From positions 62,001-126,000 of the forward strand of contig JANQGM010000019.1 of assembly GCA_028277345.1 (NCBI GenBank): a stretch of 64,000 nucleotides of DNA, given 5' to 3'. Under the pieces are notes generated by a model that was not told the DNA's origin, did not search any database, and saw nothing but the letters and a program-made list of their open reading frames with translations. Source of the stretch: Candidatus Bipolaricaulota bacterium. GTDB lineage: Bacteria > Bipolaricaulota > Bipolaricaulia > UBA7950 > UBA9294. Every line of letters begins with the position of its first letter. The first letter of the stretch is position 1. This document shows, piece after piece, positions 45,216 to 54,293 of this stretch. Made by a program: the position numbers and the translations under genes.

Positions 45216-45249
45216 TCCAATGCGTCATATCCGAGAAAGAGGAGAGCGG

Positions 45250-46122
45250 ATGAACTACCTCAAGCCGAGCACGGTCGAGGAGGCAACGGAACTCCTGGGA
45301 TCCTCGCAGGGGATGATCCTAGCGGGTGGAACGGACGCATGCGTCTACATGGCAGAAGGGTTCTGCGATCCCGAGACGCTGATCGACATTGGCGCCATCG
45401 ACTCCCTGCGCGGAATTGAAACCCAACCAAGCGATGATGGAGACGTTCTCTGGATTGGCGCCTGCACAACGATTTCCGAGATCGAGGCCTCCGAGGCCTT
45501 GCCACGAGCGCTCCGGCAAGGGGCGCATGCGATTGGCTCCCCGCAGATCCGAAACCTCGGTACGATTGGCGGCAACATCTGCAATGCCTCCCCGTGCGGA
45601 GATACGTTGGCCCCGCTGCTCAGTTTGGAGGCGCGTTTTGTGCTCCGGTCAGCGACCGGGACACGGACCGTTGAAAGCGCCGACTTCTTCACGGGCCCGA
45701 AGCAGACGGTGCTCCAAGCGGGTGAACTCCTTGAATGCATCGATCTCCCGATAGATTCCTGTGAATGGATTTCAGCGTTCCGGATGATCGGAAACCGGAA
45801 TGGGCAAGCCATCTCACAGGTCAACGCGGCGGTCAGCACGAAGCTTGAGGGTGGTGTGATCCAGGCGATGCGTGCGGCCGTAGGCAGCGTGGCGCCGGTT
45901 CCCCTGCGCCTCCCGCAGCTTGAAGGCGCGCTTGTCGGCAAGACGCTTCAATCGGTTCAGTGGGCTGACCTCAAGGCACCGATCATGGCGGAGATCCGGC
46001 CGATTGACGATGTGCGTTCCACGGCCACCTACCGGCAGGAGCTCGCGGTGACCTTGATCTTCGATGCGCTCATGGACTGTGCGCGGCAGGACGAAAGCGC
46101 GCGGAAAGGAGCGGACACATGA
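45250..46122 (+). CDS. Xanthine dehydrogenase-type FAD subunit
   Basis: 290 residues from ATG after GAGGAG. FAD-binding signatures of the medium subunit (XdhB/CoxM/NdhF type): ILAGGTDACVYMAEG, ACTTISEIEASEAL, and GTIGGNICNASPCGD. It carries electrons from the iron-sulfur subunit to the external acceptor. The stop overlaps the 2Fe-2S gene start by 4 bases (ATGA). The order FAD, 2Fe-2S, Mo is common for bacterial three-subunit molybdenum hydroxylases. Confidence 0.92.
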   Translation: MNYLKPSTVEEATELLGSSQGMILAGGTDACVYMAEGFCDPETLIDIGAIDSLRGIETQPSDDGDVLWIGACTTISEIEASEALPRALRQGAHAIGSPQIRNLGTIGGNICNASPCGDTLAPLLSLEARFVLRSATGTRTVESADFFTGPKQTVLQAGELLECIDLPIDSCEWISAFRMIGNRNGQAISQVNAAVSTKLEGGVIQAMRAAVGSVAPVPLRLPQLEGALVGKTLQSVQWADLKAPIMAEIRPIDDVRSTATYRQELAVTLIFDALMDCARQDESARKGADT

Positions 46123-46613
46123 ACCTTCATTTCATTTGCAATGGTCAGGCCGTTCAAATCGATGTCGAACCGAATGCGCGCGCGATCGACGTGCTACGCG
46201 ATGTGCTCGGGCTCACCGGGACCAAAGAAGGTTGTGGACGGGGCGAGTGTGGCGCCTGCACGGTTCTGCTGGATGGAAAACCGGTGAACTCTTGCATGGT
46301 GCTTGCCGGGAAGCTTGAAGGACGCACCGTCCTCACGATCGAAGGTGTCGCCGGAGCGGACGGATCACTGCATCCGATCCAAGAAGCGTTCCTGGATGTG
46401 GGCGCGGTGCAATGCGGGTTCTGTACCCCAGGCATGGTGCTTAGCACCAAAGCATTGCTGGATGAGAACGACTCCCCGACTATCGACGAGATCGAGGACG
46501 CCCTGTCTGGCAATCTCTGCCGATGCACCGGCTACGGAAAGATCGTTGACGGCGTGCTCGAAGCAAGCGAGCGCTTGGCGCAGGGAACCCAGGAACACGG
46601 AGCGAAGCCATGA
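46119..46613 (+). CDS. Xanthine dehydrogenase-type [2Fe-2S] subunit
   Basis: 164 residues with two [2Fe-2S] domains. The plant-ferredoxin-like site is in KEGCGRGECGACTVLLDGK plus the Cys of VNSCM; the helical domain has VQCGFCTPGM and GNLCRCTGYGKI. This is the small subunit of molybdenum hydroxylases, linking the Mo site to FAD. Both neighbours overlap it by 4 bases. Confidence 0.94.
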   Translation: MNLHFICNGQAVQIDVEPNARAIDVLRDVLGLTGTKEGCGRGECGACTVLLDGKPVNSCMVLAGKLEGRTVLTIEGVAGADGSLHPIQEAFLDVGAVQCGFCTPGMVLSTKALLDENDSPTIDEIEDALSGNLCRCTGYGKIVDGVLEASERLAQGTQEHGAKP

Positions 46614-48868
46614 ACGTCATCGGCAAGAAGGTACGAAAGGTCGACGGACAGGAGTTGATTACCGGACGCGCGAAGTTCGCCGGCGACTACCGGTTCCCTG
46701 GCATGGTCTACGGCTCGGTCAAACGCGCGGGTGTGCCTGCGGGCCGGATCACGAAGATCGATGCCGACGCCGCACGCCAGCTGCCTGGCGTTGTGGATGT
46801 CTTGACCGCGGCTGACATTCCTGGCCCGAACCTGATCGGCGTGTTGCCGCCGTTTGACCAGCCGTTGTTGGCTTCGGATGAGATTCGATATGACGGCGAG
46901 TCCGTTGTGCTGGTCATCGCGGAAAGCGCGGAGATCGCGCGACGCGCTGCCGAGAAGGTGTCGGTGACCATCAACCCCTACGATCCGATCCTGACTGTGG
47001 ACGATGCCTTGGCTCCGGATGCGCGCAAGATCCACGAGACCGGGAATGTCACCTTCACCAAGAAGTTGATCAAGGGAGATGCGGCTGCCGCGTTCGAGGG
47101 GGCGGATGTGATTGTGGAGGGCGTGTACGAGACGTCCAACCAGGATCACGCCTATCTCGAGCCCGAAACCGTGTGTGCGGTCCCAGGGCGGCGCATCACC
47201 CTGTATGCGTCGTGCCAGTCGCCGTTCCATATTCGAGGACACGTTGCCGCAAACCTAAACCTTCCGGCGTCGAGCGTGAAGGTCGTGCAGGCGAGCACCG
47301 GAGGCTCATTCGGTGGCAAGGACGATGTGGCGACCGAGATTGGGGCGCTGGCGTGCATCGCCGCTCTGCGGCTGAATCGCCCGGTGATGATCGCGCACGA
47401 ACGCGCGGAATCGATGATTGGATCGAACCTCCGCCACGCAGCCCGCATTCGCTGTAAGACGGGCGCCACCAAGGACGGCAAGATTGTCGCGCGGGACGTC
47501 AACGTGTTGCTGGACGGAGGCGCCTATGCCTCTGAGAGTCCGTTTGTCACGATGAAGACGCTGATCCACGCAGCTGGTCCCTACACTATCGAGAACCTGT
47601 TCGTCGAGAGCACGACCGTGTACACGAACAAGACCTATTGCGGCGCGTTCCGAGGATTCGGCGTGCCCCAAGTGACGTTCGCCTCGGAGTCACAGATCGA
47701 CGAACTCGCGGACAAGCTGGGCATGGATCGTCTGGAGATCCGCCGTCTGAACGGATTGAAGGCCGGAGACGCGAACGCGACCGGCCAGGTCTATCAGCAA
47801 TCCGTGGGGTTGCAGGAGACGATCACCAAGATTGCTGAATCCGTAGAAACTTCTGCGCCGACCACAGAAGATGACCGGTATCTGTATGGTACAGGCTATG
47901 CCTGCGTCGCCCAGGGTATCTCCAACGGCGCGGAGGGCGTGGACGTCACAGGCGCCTCGGTGCAGATGAGCCAGGATGGCTCCGTATTGGTGGGCATCGG
48001 ATTGACCGAGTTGGGGCAGGGTTCGCGTACCGTCTGGGCGCAGTTGGCTTCCGCCATCCTCGGCGTGTCGCTGGACCGCGTCAGTGTGCGTTTGGTGGAT
48101 ACCGACGGGGTGCATGACTCCGGTCCCACGGTGGCCTCGCGCAGCACCACGGTGGGTGGCATGGCCGTGTTAAAGGCGGCAGAAGAGGTCAAGAAATCGC
48201 TGGTCACCATGGCCGGTCTTATGATGAAGACGGACGCCGAGAACATCGAGCTGCGCGATGGATTCGCGATTCTGAAGATGGACGACAACGCGCGGATTCC
48301 CATTCCCGATGTCGCGACGGCCGCCTACTGGACAGGGTTCCCACTCATGAACCTTGCCTTCTCCAAGGCACCGGATGCGGACTACGACCACGATACGCAT
48401 CAGGGCGACGTGTACATTGCCTACAACTACGGGACCCATCGAATGGATGTGCGCGTGGACAAGCTGACCGGCCAGGTGAAGGTGCTGAATCATCTGGCGG
48501 CGCACGATGTGGGCAAGGTCATCAACCCCCTCGGGCTGGAGGGACAAATCGAGGGAGCCTCCCTCATTGGGTTTGGATTTGCGCACATGGAGAAAATTCG
48601 CTATCGCGATGGGATCATTCAGAACGCGAACTTCGCGGATTACGCACTGCCCTCGATCAAGGATCGCATTCCAACTGCAACCATCCCGGTTGAGGATCAC
48701 AATCCCACGGGTCCGTTTGGAGCCAAGGGAGCCGGAGAACCGCCGGTGGCCGCTGCGGGCGCCGTATTTGCAAACGCGGTCTCGGATGCCGTCGGTGTCC
48801 GGTTTGAGCGTCTTCCGATTACGCGGGAAGACATCGTCGAAGCCATCGAACGGGGGAATCATGATTGA
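46610..48868 (+). CDS. Xanthine dehydrogenase-type molybdopterin-binding subunit
   Basis: 752 residues. Pterin and Mo-site signatures are in order: GGSFGGKDDVATEIGALA, YCGAFRGFGVPQVTFASE, GLTELGQGSRTVWAQL and PFGAKGAGEPPVAAAGA, in which the Glu of KGAGEPP is the catalytic base. It hydroxylates N-heterocycles or aldehydes with water. Specificity (xanthine, nicotinate, purine hypoxanthine, others) cannot be set by eye; the neighbouring deaminase and PreA-like genes favour a purine or pyrimidine. The next gene starts 8 bases before its stop. Confidence 0.93.
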   Translation: MNVIGKKVRKVDGQELITGRAKFAGDYRFPGMVYGSVKRAGVPAGRITKIDADAARQLPGVVDVLTAADIPGPNLIGVLPPFDQPLLASDEIRYDGESVVLVIAESAEIARRAAEKVSVTINPYDPILTVDDALAPDARKIHETGNVTFTKKLIKGDAAAAFEGADVIVEGVYETSNQDHAYLEPETVCAVPGRRITLYASCQSPFHIRGHVAANLNLPASSVKVVQASTGGSFGGKDDVATEIGALACIAALRLNRPVMIAHERAESMIGSNLRHAARIRCKTGATKDGKIVARDVNVLLDGGAYASESPFVTMKTLIHAAGPYTIENLFVESTTVYTNKTYCGAFRGFGVPQVTFASESQIDELADKLGMDRLEIRRLNGLKAGDANATGQVYQQSVGLQETITKIAESVETSAPTTEDDRYLYGTGYACVAQGISNGAEGVDVTGASVQMSQDGSVLVGIGLTELGQGSRTVWAQLASAILGVSLDRVSVRLVDTDGVHDSGPTVASRSTTVGGMAVLKAAEEVKKSLVTMAGLMMKTDAENIELRDGFAILKMDDNARIPIPDVATAAYWTGFPLMNLAFSKAPDADYDHDTHQGDVYIAYNYGTHRMDVRVDKLTGQVKVLNHLAAHDVGKVINPLGLEGQIEGASLIGFGFAHMEKIRYRDGIIQNANFADYALPSIKDRIPTATIPVEDHNPTGPFGAKGAGEPPVAAAGAVFANAVSDAVGVRFERLPITREDIVEAIERGNHD

Positions 48869-50264
48869 TCTGCTCATCAAGAATGCATTGGTCGTGACCT
48901 GTCATCCGAACGTGATCGCCGGTCCGATCTATGGTCCGGGTGCGATCGCTGTTCAGGACGGACGCATTCAAGAGGTTGGGCCGTCCGCTGAGCTTGAAGC
49001 TCGTTTCGCGGATGCGCGCCAGGTGATCGACGCTGCAGGCCGCGTGGCCATGCCCGGCTTTATCATCACCCACACCCACATGCCGTACGTGCTCGGACAC
49101 AATCAGCCCGTGGATGTTTCGCAGCTGCGAAGCTTCTGGGACATGCTCCAGAAGATGGGATGGGAATGGCTGGAAGACATCACCACCGTGGACGGGATTC
49201 TCGCCGGCACGCAATACGCGTCGTTGAAAATGCTGAAGAGCGGGACCACGACCGTCTGTGACCTGGTCGAGGCGCCGAATGCATTGCCCGGCCCTCTGGA
49301 TGCTTCGGTTCGCGCCATTGCAGAAACTGGGATTCGGGCGCAGATCGGCTATGAGGTCACCGAGCGTGTTCCAGGGGTGCCGATCGCCGATCGACTGGAC
49401 CCTGCGTACGCAGAGAAGGGGTTCGAGGAGAACATCCGCTTGCTGGAGTCTCTCGGCGATGCAAAGGACGGACGCATTCAGGGTCGTTTGGGCGTGCACA
49501 CCGCGTATACGAACTCGCCGGCAACGTTGTCCAAGGCGAGGAAGATCGCGGATCGGTACCAGTGCGGAATTCAGATTCACATCGCGGAAATCCCGCGGGC
49601 CTTTCTTGTCGAGAAGTACGGGAAGTCGGCCCCTGAGGTGCTCGAAGAAGCCGGATTGCTAGGATCGGACGTCGTTGCCGCGCACTGCATCGATCTCACC
49701 GATTCGGACATCGAGATTCTGGCTCGAAACCAGGTCAATGTCGCACATACGCCAATGACGAACTCGCTCGGTGGCAACGGTGTGGCACGGGTTCCGGAGA
49801 TGATGGAGAAGGGCATCAACGTGAGCCTCGGGCACGATTGCTTCTTCACGCTGGATACCCTGGAGTACATCCGCTACGCCTACCTCATCCACAAAGCGCA
49901 TTGGGCCAACCCAGCGCTTCTGCCTCCTTTCCAGGCGCTTGACTTGGCGCTGGGGCACGCGGCTAAAGCCCTCGGTTTGGAGCAGGAAATCGGAAGTCTC
50001 GAACCCGGAAAGCGTGCGGACATTCTTCTGCTGAAGCCCGATTCGCCGGTTCCTGTGACGCCAGCCGCGGTGATCCCTCACTTTACGATGACGTTCCGCG
50101 GTTGTGATGTAGACACCGTCCTGGTGGACGGAGAAATCGTGGTCAAGGATGGGGCGTCCACTCGCGTCGATGAGGCGATCGTTGAGAAAGCGTGCGTGGA
50201 GCAAGCGGCTGCGTTGTGGAAGCGAAACGGAATCGATGCCGACGCAGGTATCGTAAATCTGTAG
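48861..50264 (+). CDS. SsnA/TRZ-type amidohydrolase (aminohydrolase)
   Basis: 467 residues. HxH in PGFIITHTHMPYVLG, GIQIHIAEIPR, AAHCIDLTDSD and Asp in VSLGHDCFF form the metal site, and GSLEPGKRADILLLKPDSP closes the fold. Within the family it is nearest to SsnA- and chlorohydrolase-like deaminases; the usual GTD is GHD here. In the E. coli ygeW-ssnA-xdh region an SsnA homolog sits with a xanthine dehydrogenase and a PreA-like protein, the same neighbours as here. It may deaminate an aminopurine or related ring. The start overlaps the Mo subunit gene. Confidence 0.87.
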   Translation: MIDLLIKNALVVTCHPNVIAGPIYGPGAIAVQDGRIQEVGPSAELEARFADARQVIDAAGRVAMPGFIITHTHMPYVLGHNQPVDVSQLRSFWDMLQKMGWEWLEDITTVDGILAGTQYASLKMLKSGTTTVCDLVEAPNALPGPLDASVRAIAETGIRAQIGYEVTERVPGVPIADRLDPAYAEKGFEENIRLLESLGDAKDGRIQGRLGVHTAYTNSPATLSKARKIADRYQCGIQIHIAEIPRAFLVEKYGKSAPEVLEEAGLLGSDVVAAHCIDLTDSDIEILARNQVNVAHTPMTNSLGGNGVARVPEMMEKGINVSLGHDCFFTLDTLEYIRYAYLIHKAHWANPALLPPFQALDLALGHAAKALGLEQEIGSLEPGKRADILLLKPDSPVPVTPAAVIPHFTMTFRGCDVDTVLVDGEIVVKDGASTRVDEAIVEKACVEQAAALWKRNGIDADAGIVNL

Positions 50265-50304
50265 CAGGAAACTGCGCCCATGGGGCGTGAAGGAGGCCAC
50301 TGGA

Positions 50305-51528
50305 ATGAACACGAACAGCAACGAAGCGGCCGGGGGTGCGGCCAAGCTGCGCACCGCATTCTGTGGCCTGGACTTCGCAAATCCGATCATTGTTCCAGCC
50401 GGCGTGCACGGCAGGGATGGAGATGTCATGGCCGAAGTGGGGAGGAGCGGGGTTGGGGGCACGTGCACCAAGACCATTGTTTCCCAGCCGGCAAACGATG
50501 TGCTCCCCTGCTTCTCGTCGGTCAACTCCGGGATGGTGAATTCGGTCTTTGGCTCGGACAAGTCGAGTGAGTACTGGTTCACCGAAGGGATCAAGCGCGC
50601 GAAAGAAGGCGGCGCAAAGATCATCGCCAACCTTGCGGGATTCACGCCTGAAGAAGCCGCATCGCTTGCGGAATCGGCAGTGAACTGCGGCGCGGACATG
50701 ATCATGCTTCCAACCCACTGCCCGCACATGGGGGAAATCCTGATGGCCATGTTCCCGGGCATGAATTTCCCGGAACCCAGTCTGACGGATGTGGCGCCCA
50801 TGCAGGCATCGGTCCGGATGATCAAGGAAGTCGTGGACGTTCCGGTCGTGGTCAAGCTATCCGGAACCTACGCGCACATTACGAAGGAATGGTCGATCGG
50901 CGTCAAGGAATCCGGAGCCGATGGAATCGCTTGCGCCGATGCCCTGGGTCCCGCCCTATCCATTGATGTACGAACCGGTCAGCCGGCGTTGGGTGGACCG
51001 CGAGGCGTGGGAGGGCTGACAGGGCCCGCCATCATGCCGATCACGCTTCGGATGACGTTGGATGTCGCCATGATGTCCGGATTGCCGGTCATTGGCATCG
51101 GCGGCGTGACGACGGCGGACGACGTGCTCCAGTACGTGATGGCAGGGGCGACGCTTGTCGGCGTGTGTACGGCCGGACATATGAAGGGACTGGAGGAGTA
51201 TCAGAGGCTGATTGAGAGTCTGGCGAAACGAATGGACGCGCTGGGAATCTCAAGCCTCGATGACGTTCGTGGGTTGACGATTCGGCGAATCGAAGCGCGC
51301 AAGGCTGACGGTAAGGTGGCGGTGACGGAACGTATCATCCCCAGAGTGAAGACGGAGAACTGCACGCGGTGCGGCGCCTGCGAACGTGTGTGCGCATATG
51401 AGGCGATTGCGGTTGCGGTTGCGGTTGCGGGTCAGAATGCAGCGGCGATCGATCTGGATTCTTGCATTGGCTGCGGTCTCTGTGTCAGCGTATGTCGTTT
51501 CGATGCCCTCGAACAGGAGTACTACTAG
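50305..51528 (+). CDS. PreA/dihydroorotate dehydrogenase-like flavoprotein with C-terminal ferredoxin domain
   Basis: 407 residues; the ATG at 50305 lies eight bases after AAGGAGG. Residues 1-340 form an FMN TIM barrel of the class 1 dihydroorotate/dihydropyrimidine dehydrogenase kind (CGLDFANPIIVPAGVHG, catalytic-type Cys in LPTHCPHMGE, VVKLSGTYAHI, GLPVIGIGGVTTADDVL). A tail carries two [4Fe-4S] motifs, CTRCGACERVCAYEAI and CIGCGLCVSVCRFDAL. This matches PreA, the catalytic subunit of dihydropyrimidine dehydrogenase, but no PreT-like subunit is next to it. Four TTGCGG copies (51407-51430) lengthen the linker between clusters. Confidence 0.87.
   Translation: MNTNSNEAAGGAAKLRTAFCGLDFANPIIVPAGVHGRDGDVMAEVGRSGVGGTCTKTIVSQPANDVLPCFSSVNSGMVNSVFGSDKSSEYWFTEGIKRAKEGGAKIIANLAGFTPEEAASLAESAVNCGADMIMLPTHCPHMGEILMAMFPGMNFPEPSLTDVAPMQASVRMIKEVVDVPVVVKLSGTYAHITKEWSIGVKESGADGIACADALGPALSIDVRTGQPALGGPRGVGGLTGPAIMPITLRMTLDVAMMSGLPVIGIGGVTTADDVLQYVMAGATLVGVCTAGHMKGLEEYQRLIESLAKRMDALGISSLDDVRGLTIRRIEARKADGKVAVTERIIPRVKTENCTRCGACERVCAYEAIAVAVAVAGQNAAAIDLDSCIGCGLCVSVCRFDALEQEYY
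51407..51430 (+). repeat. Hexanucleotide microsatellite (TTGCGG)4 inside the PreA-like gene
   Basis: Four exact tandem copies encode alternating Val-Ala residues between the two ferredoxin motifs. The unit is a multiple of three, so gain or loss changes linker length without a frameshift. Confidence 0.9.
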
Positions 51529-51691
51529 GATCGAGAGGCGAGATCGCGCGAGCAGGATGTTCTAGAGAAGAAGGCAGGCGGAGCAGCACGCCGATGTGGC
51601 TGATGGCACAGATGGATGTGTCGAAACAACGTTAACAACCGAACCGGAGCGGGCGCTCGACGCTCATTCGGTTCGCCCCCGGAGACGAGAG

Positions 51692-53251
51692 ATGGCATAC
51701 CTTCAGATGCACGGCATTACGAAGCTGTACCAAACGAGCGGCGTGCTGGCCAATAACGCCGTGGACCTCTCGATTGAGGAAAATGAGGTTCATGCGGTTA
51801 TTGGAGAGAATGGGGCCGGCAAGTCAACGCTGATGAAGCTGCTGTATGGACTGGAGCATCCGGATGCCGGGGAGACCTTCTTCCGCGGAGAGCGGGTTGA
51901 GATCAAGGATCCGTTCGCCGCGAACCGTCTCGGTATTGGAATGGTTCATCAACACTTCAAGCTCGTGCCGGATTTCACGGTCGCGGAGAACGTGGTGCTG
52001 GGAACCGAGCCTCGAAAACGTGGCATCTTCATTGATCGCCAATCCGCGATTGGCCACGTGGCCAAAGTCATTGAGGACCACGGCTTCAGCATTGATCCCA
52101 AGCGCAAGGTCAAAGAATTGACAGTCGGGCAGATGCAGCAAGTGGAGATCATCAAGATGCTCTACAAGAATGCCGAACTGTTGATCCTGGACGAGCCGAC
52201 CTCGGTGCTCACCGAACAGGAGATCGAGCGGTTGTTCGAGACGCTTCGCAACCTTCTTTCACGTGGTAAGACGATTATCCTGATCACCCACAAGCTCGAG
52301 GAAGTGATGGACATGTCGGATCGTGTGACCGTGATGCGCGGGGGAAAGGTTGTTGCCGTCAAGCGCACGGTGGATGTGGACAAGCGTGAACTGAGCCGTC
52401 TGATGGTCGGCAAGGACATTCTCCTGCAAGTGGATCGACCGGCCAAAGAACCCGGCGAGACGATTTTGGAGATGCAGGGCGTCACGATTTGTTGCCGTGG
52501 GCAGCAGCGGCCGCTTTTGGATGGGGTCGATCTGAAGGTGCGCGCCGGCGAAATCGTAGGAATCGCTGGCGTCGGTGGAAACGGTCTCGCGGAGATCGAG
52601 GACGTCATTGGAGGACTTCGACATCCGGGTTCAGGAAAGATGTTCCTCAATGGCGAGGATGTGACGCGGTACGGGGCCGAGCAGTTGCGCGAGGCGGGTC
52701 TTGCTTACGTGCCTGCGGACCGTCTGAATCGGGGCGCGAGTCTGCAATCATCGGTTCGCGAGAACTGCATCGTGACGAAGCATCATGATTTCCTGAAGGC
52801 CGGCGTCTTGCTGCAGCGCGGCATCCGCGAGTTTACTCGCCAGCTGATCGATCATTTTTCGATTTCTGCGGGCGAGGGCATGCGTGCCGGCAACCTCTCC
52901 GGAGGGAACATTCAGAAGATGATTCTTGCGCGCGAACTCTCCGCGGAATCGAACTTCATTCTTTTCTCTGAACCGACATGGGGGCTGGATATTGCGAGCA
53001 GCCAATTCGTCTATGAGCAGATGATGGACCTGCGGAAGCGAGATGCTGCGGTTCTGCTCATCTCGTCGAATCTTGATGAGATCCTCGGGTTGGCGGACAC
53101 CATTCTCGTGATGTATCGAGGGAGGGTTGTGGGACGCTTGGCGAACACCGAAGACGTGACCAAAGACATCATTGGCGAGTACATGCTCGGGATTCGAGAT
53201 GATTCTCAGGGTGTGGCAGTAGCGAGTCCGTCGGGGGTGCGCGGTGAATAG
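51692..53251 (+). CDS. BMP/Nup-type ABC importer, double ATP-binding protein
   Basis: 519 residues from MAYLQMHGITKLYQTSG; the open frame begins earlier but the family starts here. NBD1 has a full Walker A (GENGAGKST), signature LTVGQMQQ and LLILDEPTSVLT. NBD2 has the degenerate GVGGNGLAEIE in place of Walker A and signature LSGGNIQK, as is usual for this class. These proteins energise importers for nucleosides or sugars that use a BMP-type binding protein (NupA/BmpA, RbsA-like layout). The permease genes follow directly; the likely binding protein is the divergent gene at 30728. Confidence 0.92.
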   Translation: MAYLQMHGITKLYQTSGVLANNAVDLSIEENEVHAVIGENGAGKSTLMKLLYGLEHPDAGETFFRGERVEIKDPFAANRLGIGMVHQHFKLVPDFTVAENVVLGTEPRKRGIFIDRQSAIGHVAKVIEDHGFSIDPKRKVKELTVGQMQQVEIIKMLYKNAELLILDEPTSVLTEQEIERLFETLRNLLSRGKTIILITHKLEEVMDMSDRVTVMRGGKVVAVKRTVDVDKRELSRLMVGKDILLQVDRPAKEPGETILEMQGVTICCRGQQRPLLDGVDLKVRAGEIVGIAGVGGNGLAEIEDVIGGLRHPGSGKMFLNGEDVTRYGAEQLREAGLAYVPADRLNRGASLQSSVRENCIVTKHHDFLKAGVLLQRGIREFTRQLIDHFSISAGEGMRAGNLSGGNIQKMILARELSAESNFILFSEPTWGLDIASSQFVYEQMMDLRKRDAAVLLISSNLDEILGLADTILVMYRGRVVGRLANTEDVTKDIIGEYMLGIRDDSQGVAVASPSGVRGE

Positions 53252-54293
53252 ACAACGCGTGGCAAGCCTCATGAGCAGCGTAACCGGACTCTTTCTGACG
53301 ATCGCGATTGCTTTTGCCATCGTCGTTCTTATGATTCTGATTCTCAGCGACGAGCCGGGCCGAGCCATCTACTACTTCTTCATTGGTCCGTTTACCAGAG
53401 CTTATTACTTGGGCAATATGCTCAATCAATCGATCGGACTGATGTTCACCGGACTTGGAATCGCGGTTGCCTTCAAGTCCTCGACCTTCAATCTCGGCGG
53501 CGAAGGCCAAGCCTATTCAGGAGCCATTGTGGCTACGGTGATCATGCTCGCGTTGCCGAACATGCCTGGATTCGTGGGAGGAACGGCCGCCATCGTGGCC
53601 GCCATTCTGATGGGGGCTTTCATCGCGGGTCTGTCGGGGTTCTTCGGCATGAAATGGGGAACGGATCAACTCATCTCTTCGTTCCTTCTCTCTGCCGCCG
53701 TGATTCTGATCATCAACTACCTTGTCACCGGCCCGCTGGATGACCCGACGAATAGCATGCTGACCACTCCGCGAATCGGACAGCAGTACCAATTGCTTCG
53801 GATCTTCAAGCCGTCGAAGCTTGACATCAGCATCGTGTTCGCGGCGATCCTTGCCATCGGGACCTACTTCTTCATGCAACGCTCCCACTGGGGGTACGAG
53901 ATGAGGATGTGTGGATTGAATCGGGAGTTTGCCAAATACGCGGGCATCAATGTGGAGAAGTATTTGATGGTGCCGATGGCGATCAGCGGAGGGTTCCACG
54001 GTCTCGCTGGAGCGATCGTCGTGATGGGAACCCATTATCGGGGCCTGAAGGGGGTGACCGCGGGTCTCGGCTGGAACGGCATTGCCGTTGCACTGATCGC
54101 GAAGAACAACCCCATTGCCGTGATCCCGGCGGCCCTATTCTTTGCCTATTTGGATGCCGGCGCTCGCGCCGCCATGCTGCACTCGGATGTCACTTTTGAG
54201 TTGGCCAGTATTGCACGCGCGATGATCTTCTTCCTCGTCACGGCGCAAGCGCTTTACGGTCTATTCAATTCGAAGAAGAAGGTGACCAAATGA
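53244..54293 (+). CDS. Nup-type ABC importer permease 1
   Basis: 349 residues from a GTG overlapping the ATPase gene by 8 bases. About nine or ten helices, with the BPD_transp_2 family signs FKSSTFNLGGEGQAYSGAIV, GMKWGTDQLISSFLLSAAVI, and GLNREFAKYAGINVEKYLM followed by AGAIVVMGTHYRGLKG. It forms a heteromeric channel with permease 2. Paralogues include YufP/NupP (nucleoside) and RbsC. Confidence 0.9.
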   Translation: MNRQRVASLMSSVTGLFLTIAIAFAIVVLMILILSDEPGRAIYYFFIGPFTRAYYLGNMLNQSIGLMFTGLGIAVAFKSSTFNLGGEGQAYSGAIVATVIMLALPNMPGFVGGTAAIVAAILMGAFIAGLSGFFGMKWGTDQLISSFLLSAAVILIINYLVTGPLDDPTNSMLTTPRIGQQYQLLRIFKPSKLDISIVFAAILAIGTYFFMQRSHWGYEMRMCGLNREFAKYAGINVEKYLMVPMAISGGFHGLAGAIVVMGTHYRGLKGVTAGLGWNGIAVALIAKNNPIAVIPAALFFAYLDAGARAAMLHSDVTFELASIARAMIFFLVTAQALYGLFNSKKKVTK

